DNA of 64,000 nucleotides from NCBI RefSeq assembly GCF_000737245.1, contig NZ_JPQU01000016.1:1-64000 (forward strand), in the 5' to 3' direction. This document shows positions 44,776-55,515 of the stretch, piece after piece; position 1 is the first letter of the stretch, and every line of letters starts with the position of its first letter. A program made the translations under genes and the position numbers. Under the pieces are notes generated by a model. It had not been told where the DNA came from, made no database searches, and saw nothing but the letters and a program-made list of their open reading frames with translations. Origin of the DNA: Pseudomonas syringae. Lineage in GTDB: Bacteria > Pseudomonadota > Gammaproteobacteria > Pseudomonadales > Pseudomonadaceae.

Positions 44776-46763
44776 TTTTCGGGAGTTCCTTGCTCGGGTA
44801 TTTCATGCCAGTTCGTCAGCTCCAGAAGAGCCTGCTCTGCAGTAGTGAAGCGGTCGGTGATGCGGCTGACGTAAGTGGGGTAATGGATGAGAGTGCCCAG
44901 GACCAACTCGTCCAGGCTCAGTCTGCGCTGGCGCCTGGCCTGGACTGAAGGGCTCATGTCGATGTCAGTCGTGAGGCCCCAGCCCGCATAGAATGGCTGG
45001 CCATACGTGGTCACCGGAATCCCTCGCATGAGCGCTTCGAAGCCTGATTGCGAGGTCAGCACATGGACTTCGTCGACCTGATTGAGTAGCTGATGGAAAC
45101 AGTTGCCGCCCAGCACTTCGTCACACCCGTTCACGATCTGGTGTTGGCTGTCGCCTTTGGCCGGCGCACTGGTCAACACCTCGGGATGAGGCTTGTAAAG
45201 CACCCAGGCCTGCGGGTTGCCCGCTCGTACTGCCATGAGCAGCTGAAGATTGGTGCGAATGCTGTTGGCGCCAAACTGAATGGAGGCATCCGACTCCACT
45301 TGGCCCGTTACCAGAATCACCTTTTCAGCGTGATCCGGACGCCTCCAGGACGGGCCGGGGAGGTTGTATTTCGTTACTCCAGCGCTGCATATGGCGTTAC
45401 GCAGTGCCGCCGCACGATGCAGCTGTGCCGGTGTGCTGCCCCCGTGCTGCAGGATGTGCTCCAGACGGGATGGACGAGTGGCATCGTAGTAGATTCCAAG
45501 GTCATCAATGACCCATGACAGTGGGCGGTTTTTCGCCGATCCCAGCCCTACAGACCGTAGGAAGCCGTCTTCCACACGGATGACCGAAACCTGTTTACCG
45601 TCCAGTGCAGCATCGTGCTTACAACCCCAGGTCACCACATGACGAGCGTTAGGCCGACCGATACGCTGCCCACTCAGGTGCAGGACGCTGCCATCGAAAA
45701 AGCGCCGGACATGGGGCAGCTTCCAACGAGTGAAACCCAGCACCTGCAGCTGTACTGGCAGACAGCTGCGCTTGTGGCGCTGCAGTCCCAGCCACACGAT
45801 CAGCTCCTCCGGTGTGCAGAGGGTGCCTGTCTCTGGATGCACGTAACGGGAATAGAGCACCAGCGTGGCATGGATCAATTGGGCCAGGGATGCTGGCTGA
45901 CGTCGCAGCGGAGCGGACAGGGCGTCCCGGGTCAACCCATAGCCCGCGTAGAACGGCATGCCAAAGGTATAGACGGGGACGTCCCACAGCAGAGCGTCGA
46001 AACCAAGTTGGGAAGTCATGACAAACACGGCATGCATATGCGGTAGCAGCTCTGCCGGGTGAATATCCTGATCGAGGATTTTGACGCGCTGGTTTTGGCG
46101 CAGGGCGGTCAGGTTGAAATGGCCTTTCTTGCGCCCTGCTATTACGTCAGGGTGCACCTTCAGCAGAACCTCGCATTGCGGGAATGCGAGGAGCGCGGCC
46201 TGCAGCATCTGTTGAAACTCCGCCACACCCGCGCCTTGCAACGAGGCGTCACCCAATGTCTGGTCGGCCACTAAAACACAGGGCATCTTCGGTACGAATC
46301 TTTCAATACGTGCTGCGTTATATTTCGAAACGCTATTACTCTGCCAAAGTAGTTTAAGTGCGAGACCTCGTTGTTTTACCGAGGCCGTGAGTGGTTGTGC
46401 AATGAGTTGTTCCAATAATGATGGCGCACTGGCATCGAAATAAATGCCTAAGTTGTCGATCACTAATGAAAGAGGTGGTTCATCAGGCCCCGCTTTGATT
46501 GAACGCAGAAAACCATCCTCAATTGTTACAAGAGGCAGCTGGAACTTATCGGCTATTCGTTTGGCCGTTCTATAGCTTGGCTTGCGCCCCCACACCAATA
46601 CCGCATCGGCCTTCGTGGCCGCAGAATCGCGACTGTGGAGTAGCTGATAGTCATGCAGCAGGCTGGGCAAGGTTGAAATACCCTGTAAACCCTTCGACGT
46701 AGCCAACAGGCGGGGGAGGCCACCTTTATCGCTCAGGATAGGTGTCTCAAGTTTTAATTTCAT
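44712..46763 (-). CDS. kpsC: Capsule beta-Kdo transferase KpsC (two-domain)
   Basis: 683 residues, full KpsC length. Two related glycosyltransferase halves each carry IEDGFLRS or VEDGFLRSVGLG, an LVADQTLGD or VTGQVESDAS motif, a KVHPDV or KPHPEV motif and TSQLGFDAL or TSQSGFEALMRGIPVT..GQPFYAGWGL. It builds the poly-Kdo linker of group 2 capsules. It is the first gene of the operon kpsC-kpsS-SDR-sulfatase-kpsC-like, preceded by about 260 AT-rich bases that must hold the promoter. Confidence 0.92.
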   Translation of the reverse strand: MKLKLETPILSDKGGLPRLLATSKGLQGISTLPSLLHDYQLLHSRDSAATKADAVLVWGRKPSYRTAKRIADKFQLPLVTIEDGFLRSIKAGPDEPPLSLVIDNLGIYFDASAPSLLEQLIAQPLTASVKQRGLALKLLWQSNSVSKYNAARIERFVPKMPCVLVADQTLGDASLQGAGVAEFQQMLQAALLAFPQCEVLLKVHPDVIAGRKKGHFNLTALRQNQRVKILDQDIHPAELLPHMHAVFVMTSQLGFDALLWDVPVYTFGMPFYAGYGLTRDALSAPLRRQPASLAQLIHATLVLYSRYVHPETGTLCTPEELIVWLGLQRHKRSCLPVQLQVLGFTRWKLPHVRRFFDGSVLHLSGQRIGRPNARHVVTWGCKHDAALDGKQVSVIRVEDGFLRSVGLGSAKNRPLSWVIDDLGIYYDATRPSRLEHILQHGGSTPAQLHRAAALRNAICSAGVTKYNLPGPSWRRPDHAEKVILVTGQVESDASIQFGANSIRTNLQLLMAVRAGNPQAWVLYKPHPEVLTSAPAKGDSQHQIVNGCDEVLGGNCFHQLLNQVDEVHVLTSQSGFEALMRGIPVTTYGQPFYAGWGLTTDIDMSPSVQARRQRRLSLDELVLGTLIHYPTYVSRITDRFTTAEQALLELTNWHEIPEQGTPEKWRHVIKTWWKKLSTNRYSTM

Positions 46764-47021
46764 GAATCAGTCGTTTAAGGAGGGCGAGTTGTAATAATAT
46801 ATTTCTAAATAGAGAGGCTGCATTTTGCCATCATGTAAGTGGCTTTGCAGGCAAGGGGCGGGATTTTAATGTAGTAATTATTTTTTTCAACTAAATATCT
46901 ACAAGTTGCAACTTGATCTGTCTTTATTTGTTAGCGGATGTGTTTCTGGTGGCTGTTTGTCTAATCGCTAAACAGAAATCCTTTATAAGCATTACCCGAT
47001 TTTGCAACGGCCCATTAAACG
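46764..47021. promoter_or_regulatory. AT-rich promoter region upstream of kpsC
   Basis: About 258 bases, strikingly AT-rich against the surrounding housekeeping genes, with no gene. It marks the right border of the capsule locus and presumably carries the kpsC promoter. No specific element was recognised. Confidence 0.45.
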
Positions 47022-47055
47022 AAAAACCCCCGTGTCGCTGTGCGACCACGGGGGC
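47022..47055 (-). terminator. Intrinsic terminator of ychF
   Basis: Minus-strand CCCCCGTG, a 12-base loop, CACGGGGG and then TTTTTCG. It follows the ychF stop by about 40 bases. Confidence 0.9.
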
Positions 47056-47093
47056 TTGGGTTCATCAGGTGCCGTGCTAAACCACGGCAACAC

Positions 47094-48194
47094 TCAGACG
47101 TTAAAGCGGAAGTGCAGCACATCGCCGTCTTTAACGATGTATTCCTTACCTTCCAGACGCCATTTACCGGCTTCTTTGGCACCGGCTTCACCCTTGTACT
47201 GGATGAAGTCGTTGTAGGCGATGCACTCGGCGCGGATGAAGCCTTTTTCGAAGTCGGTGTGGATCACGCCAGCGGCTTGCGGTGCGGTGGCACCGACGCG
47301 GACGGTCCAGGCGCGGACTTCTTCGACGCCTGCAGTGAAGTAAGTCTGCAGGTGCAGCATTTCGTAGCCCGCACGGATCACTCGGTTCAGACCTGGCTCT
47401 TCGAAGCCCAGGGCTTCAAGGAACATGTCTTTTTCTTCGCCGTCGTCGAGTTCGGCAATTTCAGCTTCGATCTTGTTGCAGACCGGCACCAGCATTGCGC
47501 CTTCTTCTTCGGCAATGGCACGCACCACATCGAGCAGCGGGTTGTTCTCGAAACCGTCTTCAGCAACGTTGGCGATGTACATCACTGGCTTGGTGGTCAG
47601 CAGGTGGAAGCCACGAATCACTGCTTTCTCGTCAGCGTTCATGCTCTTCATCAGGCTGCGCGCCGGCTTGCCTTCGGTGAAGTGAGCGATCAACTGCTCC
47701 AGCAGGCCTTTCTGAACCACTGCGTCCTTGTCGCCGCCCTTGGCATTGCGGGTGACTTTCTGCAGTTGTTTTTCACAGCTGTCGAGGTCGGCAAAGATCA
47801 GCTCAAGGTCGATGATTTCGATGTCGCGTTTCGGATCGACGCTGTTGGAAACGTGAATCACGTTCTCGTCTTCAAAGCAGCGGACCACGTGGGCGATGGC
47901 ATCGGTTTCACGGATGTTGGCGAGGAACTTGTTGCCCAGGCCTTCACCTTTCGACGCACCGGCAACGAGACCGGCGATGTCGACGAATTCCATGGTGGTC
48001 GGCAGGATGCGCTTCGGATTGACGATAGCTGCCAGTGCCGCCAGACGCGGATCAGGCATGGCCACGATGCCGCTGTTCGGTTCGATGGTACAGAAGGGGA
48101 AGTTCTCCGCCGCAATACCGGATTTGGTCAAGGCGTTGAACAGGGTGGATTTGCCGACGTTGGGCAGGCCGACGATGCCGCAATTGAAGCCCAT
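47094..48194 (-). CDS. ychF: Ribosome-binding ATPase YchF
   Basis: 366 residues, an Obg-family P-loop protein that prefers ATP. It has G1 [15 protein letters not shown] (8-22), a [16 protein letters not shown] switch, the NKIE motif and a C-terminal TGS domain ending in [17 protein letters not shown] seven bases before the ATG is the ribosome-binding site. It follows pth by 21 bases in the conserved prs-rplY-pth-ychF arrangement. Confidence 0.96.
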   Translation of the reverse strand: MGFNCGIVGLPNVGKSTLFNALTKSGIAAENFPFCTIEPNSGIVAMPDPRLAALAAIVNPKRILPTTMEFVDIAGLVAGASKGEGLGNKFLANIRETDAIAHVVRCFEDENVIHVSNSVDPKRDIEIIDLELIFADLDSCEKQLQKVTRNAKGGDKDAVVQKGLLEQLIAHFTEGKPARSLMKSMNADEKAVIRGFHLLTTKPVMYIANVAEDGFENNPLLDVVRAIAEEEGAMLVPVCNKIEAEIAELDDGEEKDMFLEALGFEEPGLNRVIRAGYEMLHLQTYFTAGVEEVRAWTVRVGATAPQAAGVIHTDFEKGFIRAECIAYNDFIQYKGEAGAKEAGKWRLEGKEYIVKDGDVLHFRFNV

Positions 48195-48215
48195 GGTGTA
48201 TCCCCTCGAGTGATG

Positions 48216-48800
48216 TCAGGCCTTCTGGCTGTGCAGGTTTTTCATCGCCCGGTTCCATTCACCGGCGAAGATATCCGGCAGCACGCCGAGGGCAAAGTCG
48301 ATGCTGGCGTCCAGTTTTTCCTGTTCGGCGCGTGGCGCTCGACCCAGAACAAAACCGGAGACCTTGTTGGCATCGCCTGGGTGGCCAATGCCAAGCCGCA
48401 AGCGGTGAAAAGTATTCTGATTGCCGAGTTGCGCGATGATGTCACGCAACCCGTTATGACCGCCATGGCCGCCGCCCTGTTTGAATTTGGCAACGCCCGG
48501 TGGCAGATCGAGTTCGTCGTGAGCCACCAGAATGGCATCGACCGGAATCCGGTAGAAACCAGCGAGCGCCGCGACGGACTGGCCGCTGCGGTTCATATAG
48601 GTGGTGGGAATCAATAGACGAACATCCTGACCCTGGTGAGTGAAGCGCCCGGTCAGGCCAAAGAATTTGCGCTCGGCGACGAGATTGACCCGTTGCGCCT
48701 CAGCGATACGCTCAACAAAAAGAGCCCCTGCGTTATGCCGGGTCTGTTCGTATTCAGCGCCTGGATTTCCCAGGCCAACGATCAGTTGTATGGCAGTCAC
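48216..48800 (-). CDS. pth: Peptidyl-tRNA hydrolase
   Basis: 194 residues. It releases peptides from stalled peptidyl-tRNA. Catalytic His is in [12 protein letters not shown] (about 22), with [18 protein letters not shown] and [12 protein letters not shown] motifs. It starts with GTG at 48800, where the family motif VGLGNPG begins shortly after. It lies between rplY and ychF. Confidence 0.96.
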   Translation of the reverse strand: MTAIQLIVGLGNPGAEYEQTRHNAGALFVERIAEAQRVNLVAERKFFGLTGRFTHQGQDVRLLIPTTYMNRSGQSVAALAGFYRIPVDAILVAHDELDLPPGVAKFKQGGGHGGHNGLRDIIAQLGNQNTFHRLRLGIGHPGDANKVSGFVLGRAPRAEQEKLDASIDFALGVLPDIFAGEWNRAMKNLHSQKA

Positions 48801-48963
48801 GACAGGGGCCCTTTTCTGGAGTTGTGGATGAAGCCGCTGCAGGCAGCGGCAAAACTGGAGGAAAACTGCTCATTTACCATGATGTAAACTCCGCGATTCT
48901 GCCCGTTTTGCCTGACTTCTACAGCGGTTTCCCGAGCAACTCCGGCATTACCAAGTAATTGAA

Positions 48964-49569
48964 TTACTCGGCAGTACCTTCTGCTTCGTCTTCGGTCGGT
49001 ACAACGCGCGGAGCGTGAACGTTTGCAACAGCCAGGTCGTTACCGTGCGCCAGTGCCACGAACTCAACGCCTTTAGGCGCTTTCAGGTCGGACAGGTGAA
49101 CGATTGCGCCGATTTCCAGAGCCGATACGTCGACTTCGATGAACTCAGGCAGATCTTTCGGCAGGCAGGTTACTTCCAGTTCGGAAGTTACGTGCGAAAC
49201 TTCGCCGCCTTTCTTGATCGGAGCTTCTTCACCAACGAAGTGAACAGGCACGATAGCGGTCAGTTTCTGGCCAGCAATAACGCGTACGAAGTCAGCGTGC
49301 ATCACGTGGCCTTTGGCCGGGTGACGTTGCAGAGCTTTGATGATCACGTTTTGCTTTTTGCCAGCAACGGTCAGCTCGATGATGTGGCTGTACGAAGCTT
49401 CGTTTTCCAGCAGTTTGGCAACTTCTTTAGCCAGCAGGCTGATGGATTCAGGGGCTTTTTCGCCACCGTAAACAACAGCTGGAACCAGGCTTGCGAGACG
49501 ACGCAGGCGGCGGCTCGCACCTTTCCCCAGGTCGGAACGCACTTCAGCATTCAGGGTAAAATCGTTCAT
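48964..49569 (-). CDS. rplY: 50S ribosomal protein L25/general stress protein Ctc
   Basis: 201 residues, the long TL5/Ctc form: an N-terminal 5S rRNA-binding L25 domain (about 1-95) plus a C-terminal beta domain, with an acidic tail. ATG 49569 is preceded by GGAGAT nine bases upstream and starts the family N-terminus; an eight-codon upstream extension is not likely. A strong terminator at 49633-49670 separates it from prs. Confidence 0.95.
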   Translation of the reverse strand: MNDFTLNAEVRSDLGKGASRRLRRLASLVPAVVYGGEKAPESISLLAKEVAKLLENEASYSHIIELTVAGKKQNVIIKALQRHPAKGHVMHADFVRVIAGQKLTAIVPVHFVGEEAPIKKGGEVSHVTSELEVTCLPKDLPEFIEVDVSALEIGAIVHLSDLKAPKGVEFVALAHGNDLAVANVHAPRVVPTEDEAEGTAE

Positions 49570-49632
49570 TTTGTATCTCCAAATTAGCCACATTCGAGCT
49601 GACGTTTGCGACCGACGTCAGAACGATATGGG

Positions 49633-49670
49633 CAAAAAAGCCCCGCCCTGACCGAATGTCAGGGCGGGGC
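49633..49670 (-). terminator. Intrinsic terminator after prs, upstream of rplY
   Basis: Minus-strand stem GCCCCGCCCTGAC/GTCAGGGCGGGGC (49670-49658 and 49652-49640) with a five-base loop, followed by six T. It lies 37 bases after the prs stop and 64 bases before the rplY start, so it should limit read-through into rplY. Confidence 0.92.
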
Positions 49671-49707
49671 GCTTTTCGTCAACAGGGTGTCAGCTCAGGG
49701 AAAACCC

Positions 49708-50649
49708 TTAGCGGAACATCGCGCTGATCGATTCTTCGTTGCTGATGCGGCGAACCGCTTCGGCGACTACCGGAGCAATATCCAGTTGACGGATACGGCT
49801 ACAGGCTTGTGCTGCAGCGGACAGCGGGATGGTGTTAGTCACCACCAGCTCGTCCAGCACGGAATTTTCAATGTTTTCGATCGCCCGACCCGACAGCACG
49901 GGGTGTGTGCAGTAGGCAAAGACCTTGGCAGCGCCATGCTCTTTCAGGGCCTTGGCCGCGTGGCACAGAGTGCCGGCGGTATCGACCATGTCATCGACCA
50001 GAATACAGGTACGCCCTTCGACATCACCGATGATATGCATCACTTCAGAGTGATTGGCTTTCTCACGGCGTTTGTCGATGATCCCGAGATCGACGCCCAG
50101 GGATTTGGCAACAGCACGTGCACGCACGACGCCGCCGATATCCGGGGAAACGATCATCAGGTTTTCGAAGCGTTGATCTTCAATGTCATCCACCAGAACA
50201 GGGGAGCCGTAGATGTTATCTACCGGAATATCGAAGAAACCCTGGATTTGGTCAGCATGCAGATCCACCGTGAGTACACGGTCGATCCCGACAACGGTCA
50301 GCATGTCAGCGACAACTTTTGCGCTGATAGCAACACGTGCCGAACGCGGACGGCGATCCTGGCGGGCATAACCAAAGTAAGGAATCACCGCAGTGATTCG
50401 GGACGCTGAGGAGCGACGGAAGGCATCTGCCATCACGACGAGTTCCATCAGGTTATCGTTGGTCGGTGCGCACGTTGGCTGAATGATAAAGACGTCTTTA
50501 CCGCGGACGTTTTCATTGATCTCAGTAGAAATCTCGCCGTCGGAAAACTTGCCGACAGAAACATCACCTAGTGGGATATGCAGCTGACGTACAACACGTC
50601 GAGCCAGATCGGGGTTAGCGTTCCCCGTAAAGACCATCATCTTGGACAC
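49708..50649 (-). CDS. prs: Ribose-phosphate pyrophosphokinase
   Basis: 313 residues. It makes PRPP from ribose 5-phosphate and ATP. Motifs are [35 protein letters not shown] (about 100) and the PRPP-binding [14 protein letters not shown] (about 215-228). GTG 50649 starts the family N-terminus ([14 protein letters not shown]); longer starts run into the tRNA-Gln gene. The tRNA lies 47 bases upstream on the same strand. Confidence 0.96.
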   Translation of the reverse strand: MSKMMVFTGNANPDLARRVVRQLHIPLGDVSVGKFSDGEISTEINENVRGKDVFIIQPTCAPTNDNLMELVVMADAFRRSSASRITAVIPYFGYARQDRRPRSARVAISAKVVADMLTVVGIDRVLTVDLHADQIQGFFDIPVDNIYGSPVLVDDIEDQRFENLMIVSPDIGGVVRARAVAKSLGVDLGIIDKRREKANHSEVMHIIGDVEGRTCILVDDMVDTAGTLCHAAKALKEHGAAKVFAYCTHPVLSGRAIENIENSVLDELVVTNTIPLSAAAQACSRIRQLDIAPVVAEAVRRISNEESISAMFR

Positions 50650-50695
50650 GCGCAGTACCTGAAGGCTGAGGGTAACCTGGATGAGTATAGGAAAA

Positions 50696-50770
50696 TGGCA
50701 GGGGCGGCTGGATTCGAACCAACGCATGGCAGGATCAAAACCTGCTGCCTTACCGCTTGGCGACGCCCCT
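50696..50770 (-). tRNA. tRNA-Gln (anticodon TTG)
   Basis: A full cloverleaf on the minus strand: acceptor AGGGGCG/CGCCCCT, anticodon stem GCAGG/CCTGC with loop TTTTGAT (anticodon TTG near 50738-50736), T-loop TTCGAAT, discriminator G and encoded CCA. It lies between ispE and prs, the conserved Pseudomonas position. Confidence 0.97.
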
Positions 50771-50807
50771 GTATCTGTTGCAACGAGTACCGAGTACTCG
50801 GTTCCTT

Positions 50808-51659
50808 TTAAAGCAGACTTTGCAGCTTGCGATGCAACATCGAGATGTTGCTTCCTTTCGCTACAAACCCTGTAAGGGTCTCTGTCAGAAGGGCCGAGAC
50901 TTTATCAGCTTCAGCTTTGTTTGGGAAGGCCCCAAACACACAACTTCCAGTTCCGGTTAATTTTGCTTCGGTAAATTTACCTAACAAATTCAATGCGTTA
51001 CGTACTTCTGGATAACGCCTTGCTACAACCGGTAAGCAGTCATTTCGACTGTTTCCCTTGGGAACGGGGCGCACTTTAATGGGAGGAGTGTTACGTGTCA
51101 ACAGTGGATCTGAAAAAATTTCTGCTGTACTTACAGATACTTGCGGCACGAGCACCAGATACCACGGTTCTTCGGGGTCTACGGGGGTCAGTTTTTCGCC
51201 CACACCCTCAGCAAATGCGGCGTGTCCACGGACGAAAACCGGAACGTCGGCACCGAGGGTGAGGCCCAGCGCGGCCAGGCGATCTTCGTCCCAGTTCAAC
51301 TGCCATAAATGGTTCAGGCCCAGCAAAGTGGTGGCCGCATCGGAACTGCCGCCACCGATACCACCGCCCATGGGCAGACGTTTTTCCAGCCAGATGTCCA
51401 TGCCGAGGGTGCAGCCCGATTGTTTTTGCAGCGCTCGGGCGGCTTTGACAATCAGGTTGCTGTCGTGTGGAACGCCGGGGACATCGGTCTGCAGGCGGAT
51501 TTCGCCGTCTTCACGGACGGCGAAACTGAGTTCATCACCGTAATCGACAAACTGAAACAGGGTTTGCAGCTCGTGATAGCCGTCAGGTCGACGGCCCAGG
51601 ATGTGCAGCATGAGATTCAGTTTGGCCGGCGCGGGCAGGGTCAGGCGAGGTGTACTCAT
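50808..51659 (-). CDS. ispE: 4-diphosphocytidyl-2-C-methyl-D-erythritol kinase
   Basis: 283 residues, a GHMP kinase of the MEP isoprenoid pathway. It has [20 protein letters not shown] at the N-terminus, the ATP loop [18 protein letters not shown] (about 92-109) and a C-terminal [10 protein letters not shown] motif. Its ATG lies two bases from the lolB stop, so lolB and ispE are coupled. Confidence 0.95.
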   Translation of the reverse strand: MSTPRLTLPAPAKLNLMLHILGRRPDGYHELQTLFQFVDYGDELSFAVREDGEIRLQTDVPGVPHDSNLIVKAARALQKQSGCTLGMDIWLEKRLPMGGGIGGGSSDAATTLLGLNHLWQLNWDEDRLAALGLTLGADVPVFVRGHAAFAEGVGEKLTPVDPEEPWYLVLVPQVSVSTAEIFSDPLLTRNTPPIKVRPVPKGNSRNDCLPVVARRYPEVRNALNLLGKFTEAKLTGTGSCVFGAFPNKAEADKVSALLTETLTGFVAKGSNISMLHRKLQSLL

Positions 51660-51661
51660 GT

Positions 51662-52279
51662 TTACTGACCCAGTTTGCGAGGTTGCCAGTCCTTGATCAC
51701 CAGCGTGACGTCCAGGTCCTGGCCGTGCAGTTTGACCCGCTCGGGCAGCCAGTAGCCGTTCTGCTCGACGTAGCTGAGGTATTCGACCTGCCAGCCGTCC
51801 TGTTCGAGATTGGCCAGGCGGCTGTCGCCATCCAGGGTCAGACGACTTTTGCTGTCAGGGGCGGGCAGGCCGCGGACCCACCAGACCAGATGCGATACCG
51901 GCAATTTCCAGCCCAGTTGCTCTTCAAGCAGGCTTTCCGGCGTCGGCGCTTCGTAGCGACCCTGATTGGCGACTTCAAGGCTGACCGCGCCAGGGCGACC
52001 GGTGAGGCGTGCTGCACCGCGACCCAGGGGGCCGGACAGGCGGATGTCGTAATAATCCTGGCGTTGTAGCCAGAACAGGGTGCCGCTGCCGGAATCCTTG
52101 GGGGCGCGGATGCCGACCTTGCCGTTGATCTGCCAGCCATCAAGGCTGGTCAATTGCTGTTTGTGTTGCTGCCATTGGGCGGGGTCGCCCTTGCCCTGGA
52201 GGGCTTCGCGGGAGGTCAAACCGGCACAACCGGCAAGCAGGGCGATAAGGCTGAATACGATTACGTGGCGCAAAAACAT
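51662..52279 (-). CDS. lolB: Outer-membrane lipoprotein LolB
   Basis: 205 residues. Signal peptide with lipobox LLAGC (Cys about 18), then the LolB fold ([36 protein letters not shown]). It receives lipoproteins from LolA at the outer membrane. It follows the TPR lipoprotein gene by four bases and precedes ispE. Confidence 0.93.
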   Translation of the reverse strand: MFLRHVIVFSLIALLAGCAGLTSREALQGKGDPAQWQQHKQQLTSLDGWQINGKVGIRAPKDSGSGTLFWLQRQDYYDIRLSGPLGRGAARLTGRPGAVSLEVANQGRYEAPTPESLLEEQLGWKLPVSHLVWWVRGLPAPDSKSRLTLDGDSRLANLEQDGWQVEYLSYVEQNGYWLPERVKLHGQDLDVTLVIKDWQPRKLGQ

Positions 52280-52283
52280 AAAT

Positions 52284-54011
52284 TCAAAGAGTCTCGGATC
52301 CGGTCAAGCGCCGCACGGTGCTGCGCAAGATTGGGCTATCGGGTTGGTCTTCAAGGGCTTTGCCCCATACTTTACGGGCTTCACGCTGTTCGCCCTTGGC
52401 CCAGAGCACTTCGCCCAGGTGAGCGGCGACTTCGTGATCGGGAAAGCGCTCAAGCGCCTTGCGCAGCAAACGTTCGGCTTCATCGAGATTGCCCAGGCGG
52501 TAATTGACCCAGCCCAGGCTGTCGAGCACGGCCGGATCTTCCGGGTTCAGGCTATGGGCTTTTTCGATCAGCTCTTTGGCTTCGGCGTAGCGTGTGGTGC
52601 GGTCGGACAGGGTGTAGCCCAGTGCGTTGAGCGCCATGGCGTTGTCCGGTTCACGCTTGAGAATGGCGCGCAGATCTTTTTCCATCTGGGTCAGATCGTT
52701 GCGCTTCTCGGCCAGCATCGAGCGGGTGTACAGCAGATTCAGGTCGTCAGGGTATTGCTTGAGCGCCTGGTTCAACACCTGCCAGCCGCGTTCAGCCTGA
52801 TTGTTGTTGGTCAGGGTCTCGGCTTCGATCAGATACAGCTGAATGGCGAACTCCGGTTGTGATTCCCGAGCTTCAGCCAGACGTTTGGATGCCTCAGCCG
52901 CGCCGCCATTGCTCATCAGGATGTCGGCCTGACGCAACTGAGCGGGCAGGAAATCATTGCCGGGACCAACCTGGGCGTATTCGGAGAGGGCATTTTGCGG
53001 ATCGTTACGCTCTTCGTAGATACGGCCCAGATTCAGGTGTGCCGAATCGACGTGGGCTTCACGGGCGATCAATTCCTGCAAGTAGCCGATTGCCTCGTCC
53101 CAGGCCTTGGCTTCTATGCATACCAGTGCCAGGGAGAAGCGCAGTTCGTCGTCATCCGGAAACTGCTGCACAAGGCTGGAGAACTGCACCTTGGCGTCGT
53201 CCATGCGGTTCTGCTCCACCAACATTCGGGCGTAAGTCAGGCGCAGACGTTTGTCGTCCGGGTATTTCTTGATGCTTTTTTCAAGGATCGGCAGCGCTTC
53301 CTTGCCGCGATTCATGCCTTGCAGCAGACGCGCGCGCAGCAGGATGGGTGCAACTTCACCCTCCTTGGGCGGGTTGTCCTCCAACAGTTTCAACGAGTTT
53401 TCCGCATCGCCATTCTGCTGCAACAGCAGTGCCTTGCCGAAAATCAGTTGGCCATTGTTCGGGTATTTAGCGAGCAAGCGGTCGAAACTGGTCAACAGCG
53501 CGTTGCGGGTTTCCGGATTGGTCTCGGAAGCCGACAAGGCCAGGAAATCAAAATGCGTGTCGCCCTGACCCTGCAGAACTTTCTCCATATAGATCATGGA
53601 GTCGTCGTAGCGCCCGGCGCGGGCCAGTTGAATGGCCGCTGCACGCTGCGCTTCGAGGTTGGTCCGATCGTTTCGGGCCCAGATCAGCGAGGTATCCAGC
53701 GCAGCCTGATCGGCGCCCAGGTACTCGGCGATACGAAAGGCACGCTCGGAGACGCCCGGATCCTGAGTGTTGATCGCCTGAGTCACGTAGTTGTCCAGCG
53801 CAATATCAAAACGATTGCGCTGGCCAGCCAGCTCCGCGCTCAACAGGCTGACGAGCGTTTCCTGGGTGAACGAGCCATACACCTGAGGCTTGGCTTCAGG
53901 TGCGGGAACGGTGTCTTTCTGCGCAGGCGTGTTCTGCGGCTGTACGGGAGCCATGGATTGGCAGCCGCTGAGAAAGGCGAGAGCAAGGAACAGTGCGGAG
54001 GATCTATTCAT
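52284..54011 (-). CDS. TPR-repeat lipoprotein upstream of lolB
   Basis: 575 residues. Signal peptide with lipobox LSGC (Cys about 16), a proline-rich linker, then about a dozen TPR-like helical pairs to the C-terminus. ATG 54011 starts the signal peptide; an ATG 13 codons upstream would put residues before it. The gene is conserved next to lolB in pseudomonads. An adaptor role at the outer membrane is likely, but the partner is unknown. It is divergent from hemA across 226 bp. Confidence 0.85.
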   Translation of the reverse strand: MNRSSALFLALAFLSGCQSMAPVQPQNTPAQKDTVPAPEAKPQVYGSFTQETLVSLLSAELAGQRNRFDIALDNYVTQAINTQDPGVSERAFRIAEYLGADQAALDTSLIWARNDRTNLEAQRAAAIQLARAGRYDDSMIYMEKVLQGQGDTHFDFLALSASETNPETRNALLTSFDRLLAKYPNNGQLIFGKALLLQQNGDAENSLKLLEDNPPKEGEVAPILLRARLLQGMNRGKEALPILEKSIKKYPDDKRLRLTYARMLVEQNRMDDAKVQFSSLVQQFPDDDELRFSLALVCIEAKAWDEAIGYLQELIAREAHVDSAHLNLGRIYEERNDPQNALSEYAQVGPGNDFLPAQLRQADILMSNGGAAEASKRLAEARESQPEFAIQLYLIEAETLTNNNQAERGWQVLNQALKQYPDDLNLLYTRSMLAEKRNDLTQMEKDLRAILKREPDNAMALNALGYTLSDRTTRYAEAKELIEKAHSLNPEDPAVLDSLGWVNYRLGNLDEAERLLRKALERFPDHEVAAHLGEVLWAKGEQREARKVWGKALEDQPDSPILRSTVRRLTGSETL

Positions 54012-54237
54012 ATATAAGAAGGGACGACTTACCTGCGGTTGGAGCATCATGACACAAGGCCGAGAGCAAACCCACAGCGGGTTCGAAAACTGCTGGGACG
54101 CGGTTTTTGGCTGGGCGCAAAGCCCGCGATGGTGGCGGTTTGAGAGCAGCTCTATTAGGACAATAGTCAGCGGTGGTTGTTCTGAACCTATTGAAGTAGG
54201 ACAATTGCCGGCTTCACGTCACCATCAGCGACCTTGA

Positions 54238-55515
54238 ATGGCCTTCCTTGCACTTGGTATTAACCATAAGACTGCCTCGGTAGACGTCCGCGAGCGCGTG
54301 GCGTTTACGCCAGAGCAGCTGGTAGAGGCGCTTCAGCAGCTTTGCCGCATGACCAATAGTCGCGAAGCCGCGATTCTTTCGACGTGCAACCGCAGTGAGT
54401 TGTACATCGAACAAGACCAGGCTGGCTCGGAAACCATCCTCGCCTGGCTTGCCAATTATCACCATTTGAGCCTCGAAGAGCTGCGCGCGAGTGCTTATGT
54501 GCACGCCGATGATGCGGCCGTTCGTCACATGATGCGGGTGGCCTCCGGGCTGGACTCGCTGGTGCTGGGCGAGCCACAGATTCTGGGTCAGATGAAATCG
54601 GCTTATGCAGTGGCCAGGGAAGCCGGAACCATTGGTCCGTTGCTGGGGCGTCTGTTTCAGGCCACGTTCAGTGCCGCCAAGCAGGTGCGCACCGATACCG
54701 CGATTGGTGAAAACCCGGTGTCGGTGGCGTTTGCCGCGGTCAGCCTGGCGAAGCAGATCTTCAGTGATTTACAGCGCAGCCAGGCCTTGCTCATCGGGGC
54801 TGGCGAAACCATTACCCTGGTTGCCCGTCACTTGCATGATCTTGGCGTCAAACGCATTGTCGTCGCCAACCGGACCCTGGAGCGCGCGAGCATTCTGGCG
54901 GCCGAGTTTGGTGCCCATGCGGTGCTGTTGTCGGACATACCGGCGGAGCTGGTCAACAGCGACATCGTTATCAGTTCCACGGCCAGCCAGTTGCCGATTC
55001 TCGGTAAAGGCGCCGTGGAAAGCGCCTTGAAACTGCGCAAGCACAAGCCGATTTTCATGGTCGACATCGCCGTGCCCAGGGACATCGAGCCTGAAGTCGG
55101 CGATCTTGACGATGTTTACCTGTATACCGTCGATGACCTGCACGAAGTGGTCGCCGAGAACCTCAAAAGTCGTCAGGGTGCTGCCCAGGCTGCGGAAGAG
55201 CTGGTCGCGGCGGGCACCGATGAATTCATGTTTCGCCTGCGTGAACTGGCGGCGGTCGACGTGTTGCGAGCCTATCGTCAGCAAAGCGAGCGGATGCGCG
55301 ACGAAGAATTACTCAAGGCCCAGCGCCTGCTTGCCAACGGTGGCAATGCCGACGACGTGCTGGTCCAGCTCGCCCGCGGGCTGACTAACAAATTGCTGCA
55401 TGCACCGAGTGTGCAACTGAAAAAACTCTCTGCCGAAGGCCGCCTCGATGCGCTGGCCATGGCCCAGGAACTTTTTGCCCTCGGTGAGGGCTCGACGGAT
55501 AAACCCCCGCAATGA
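54238..55515 (+). CDS. hemA: Glutamyl-tRNA reductase
   Basis: 425 residues. First enzyme of C5 tetrapyrrole synthesis. Catalytic Cys50 lies in STCNRSELY, followed by [14 protein letters not shown] (about 108-121) and the NADPH motif LIGAGET (about 186). The C-terminal helical dimerisation domain follows. It heads the overlapping hemA-prfA-prmC-moeB-murI operon and gives precursors for the siroheme used by NirB. Confidence 0.97.
   Translation: MAFLALGINHKTASVDVRERVAFTPEQLVEALQQLCRMTNSREAAILSTCNRSELYIEQDQAGSETILAWLANYHHLSLEELRASAYVHADDAAVRHMMRVASGLDSLVLGEPQILGQMKSAYAVAREAGTIGPLLGRLFQATFSAAKQVRTDTAIGENPVSVAFAAVSLAKQIFSDLQRSQALLIGAGETITLVARHLHDLGVKRIVVANRTLERASILAAEFGAHAVLLSDIPAELVNSDIVISSTASQLPILGKGAVESALKLRKHKPIFMVDIAVPRDIEPEVGDLDDVYLYTVDDLHEVVAENLKSRQGAAQAAEELVAAGTDEFMFRLRELAAVDVLRAYRQQSERMRDEELLKAQRLLANGGNADDVLVQLARGLTNKLLHAPSVQLKKLSAEGRLDALAMAQELFALGEGSTDKPPQ

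Noticed and set aside
47040..48617. 525-codon plus-strand frame across ychF and pth
   Set aside because: It spans two well-recognised minus-strand genes and shows no protein family pattern.
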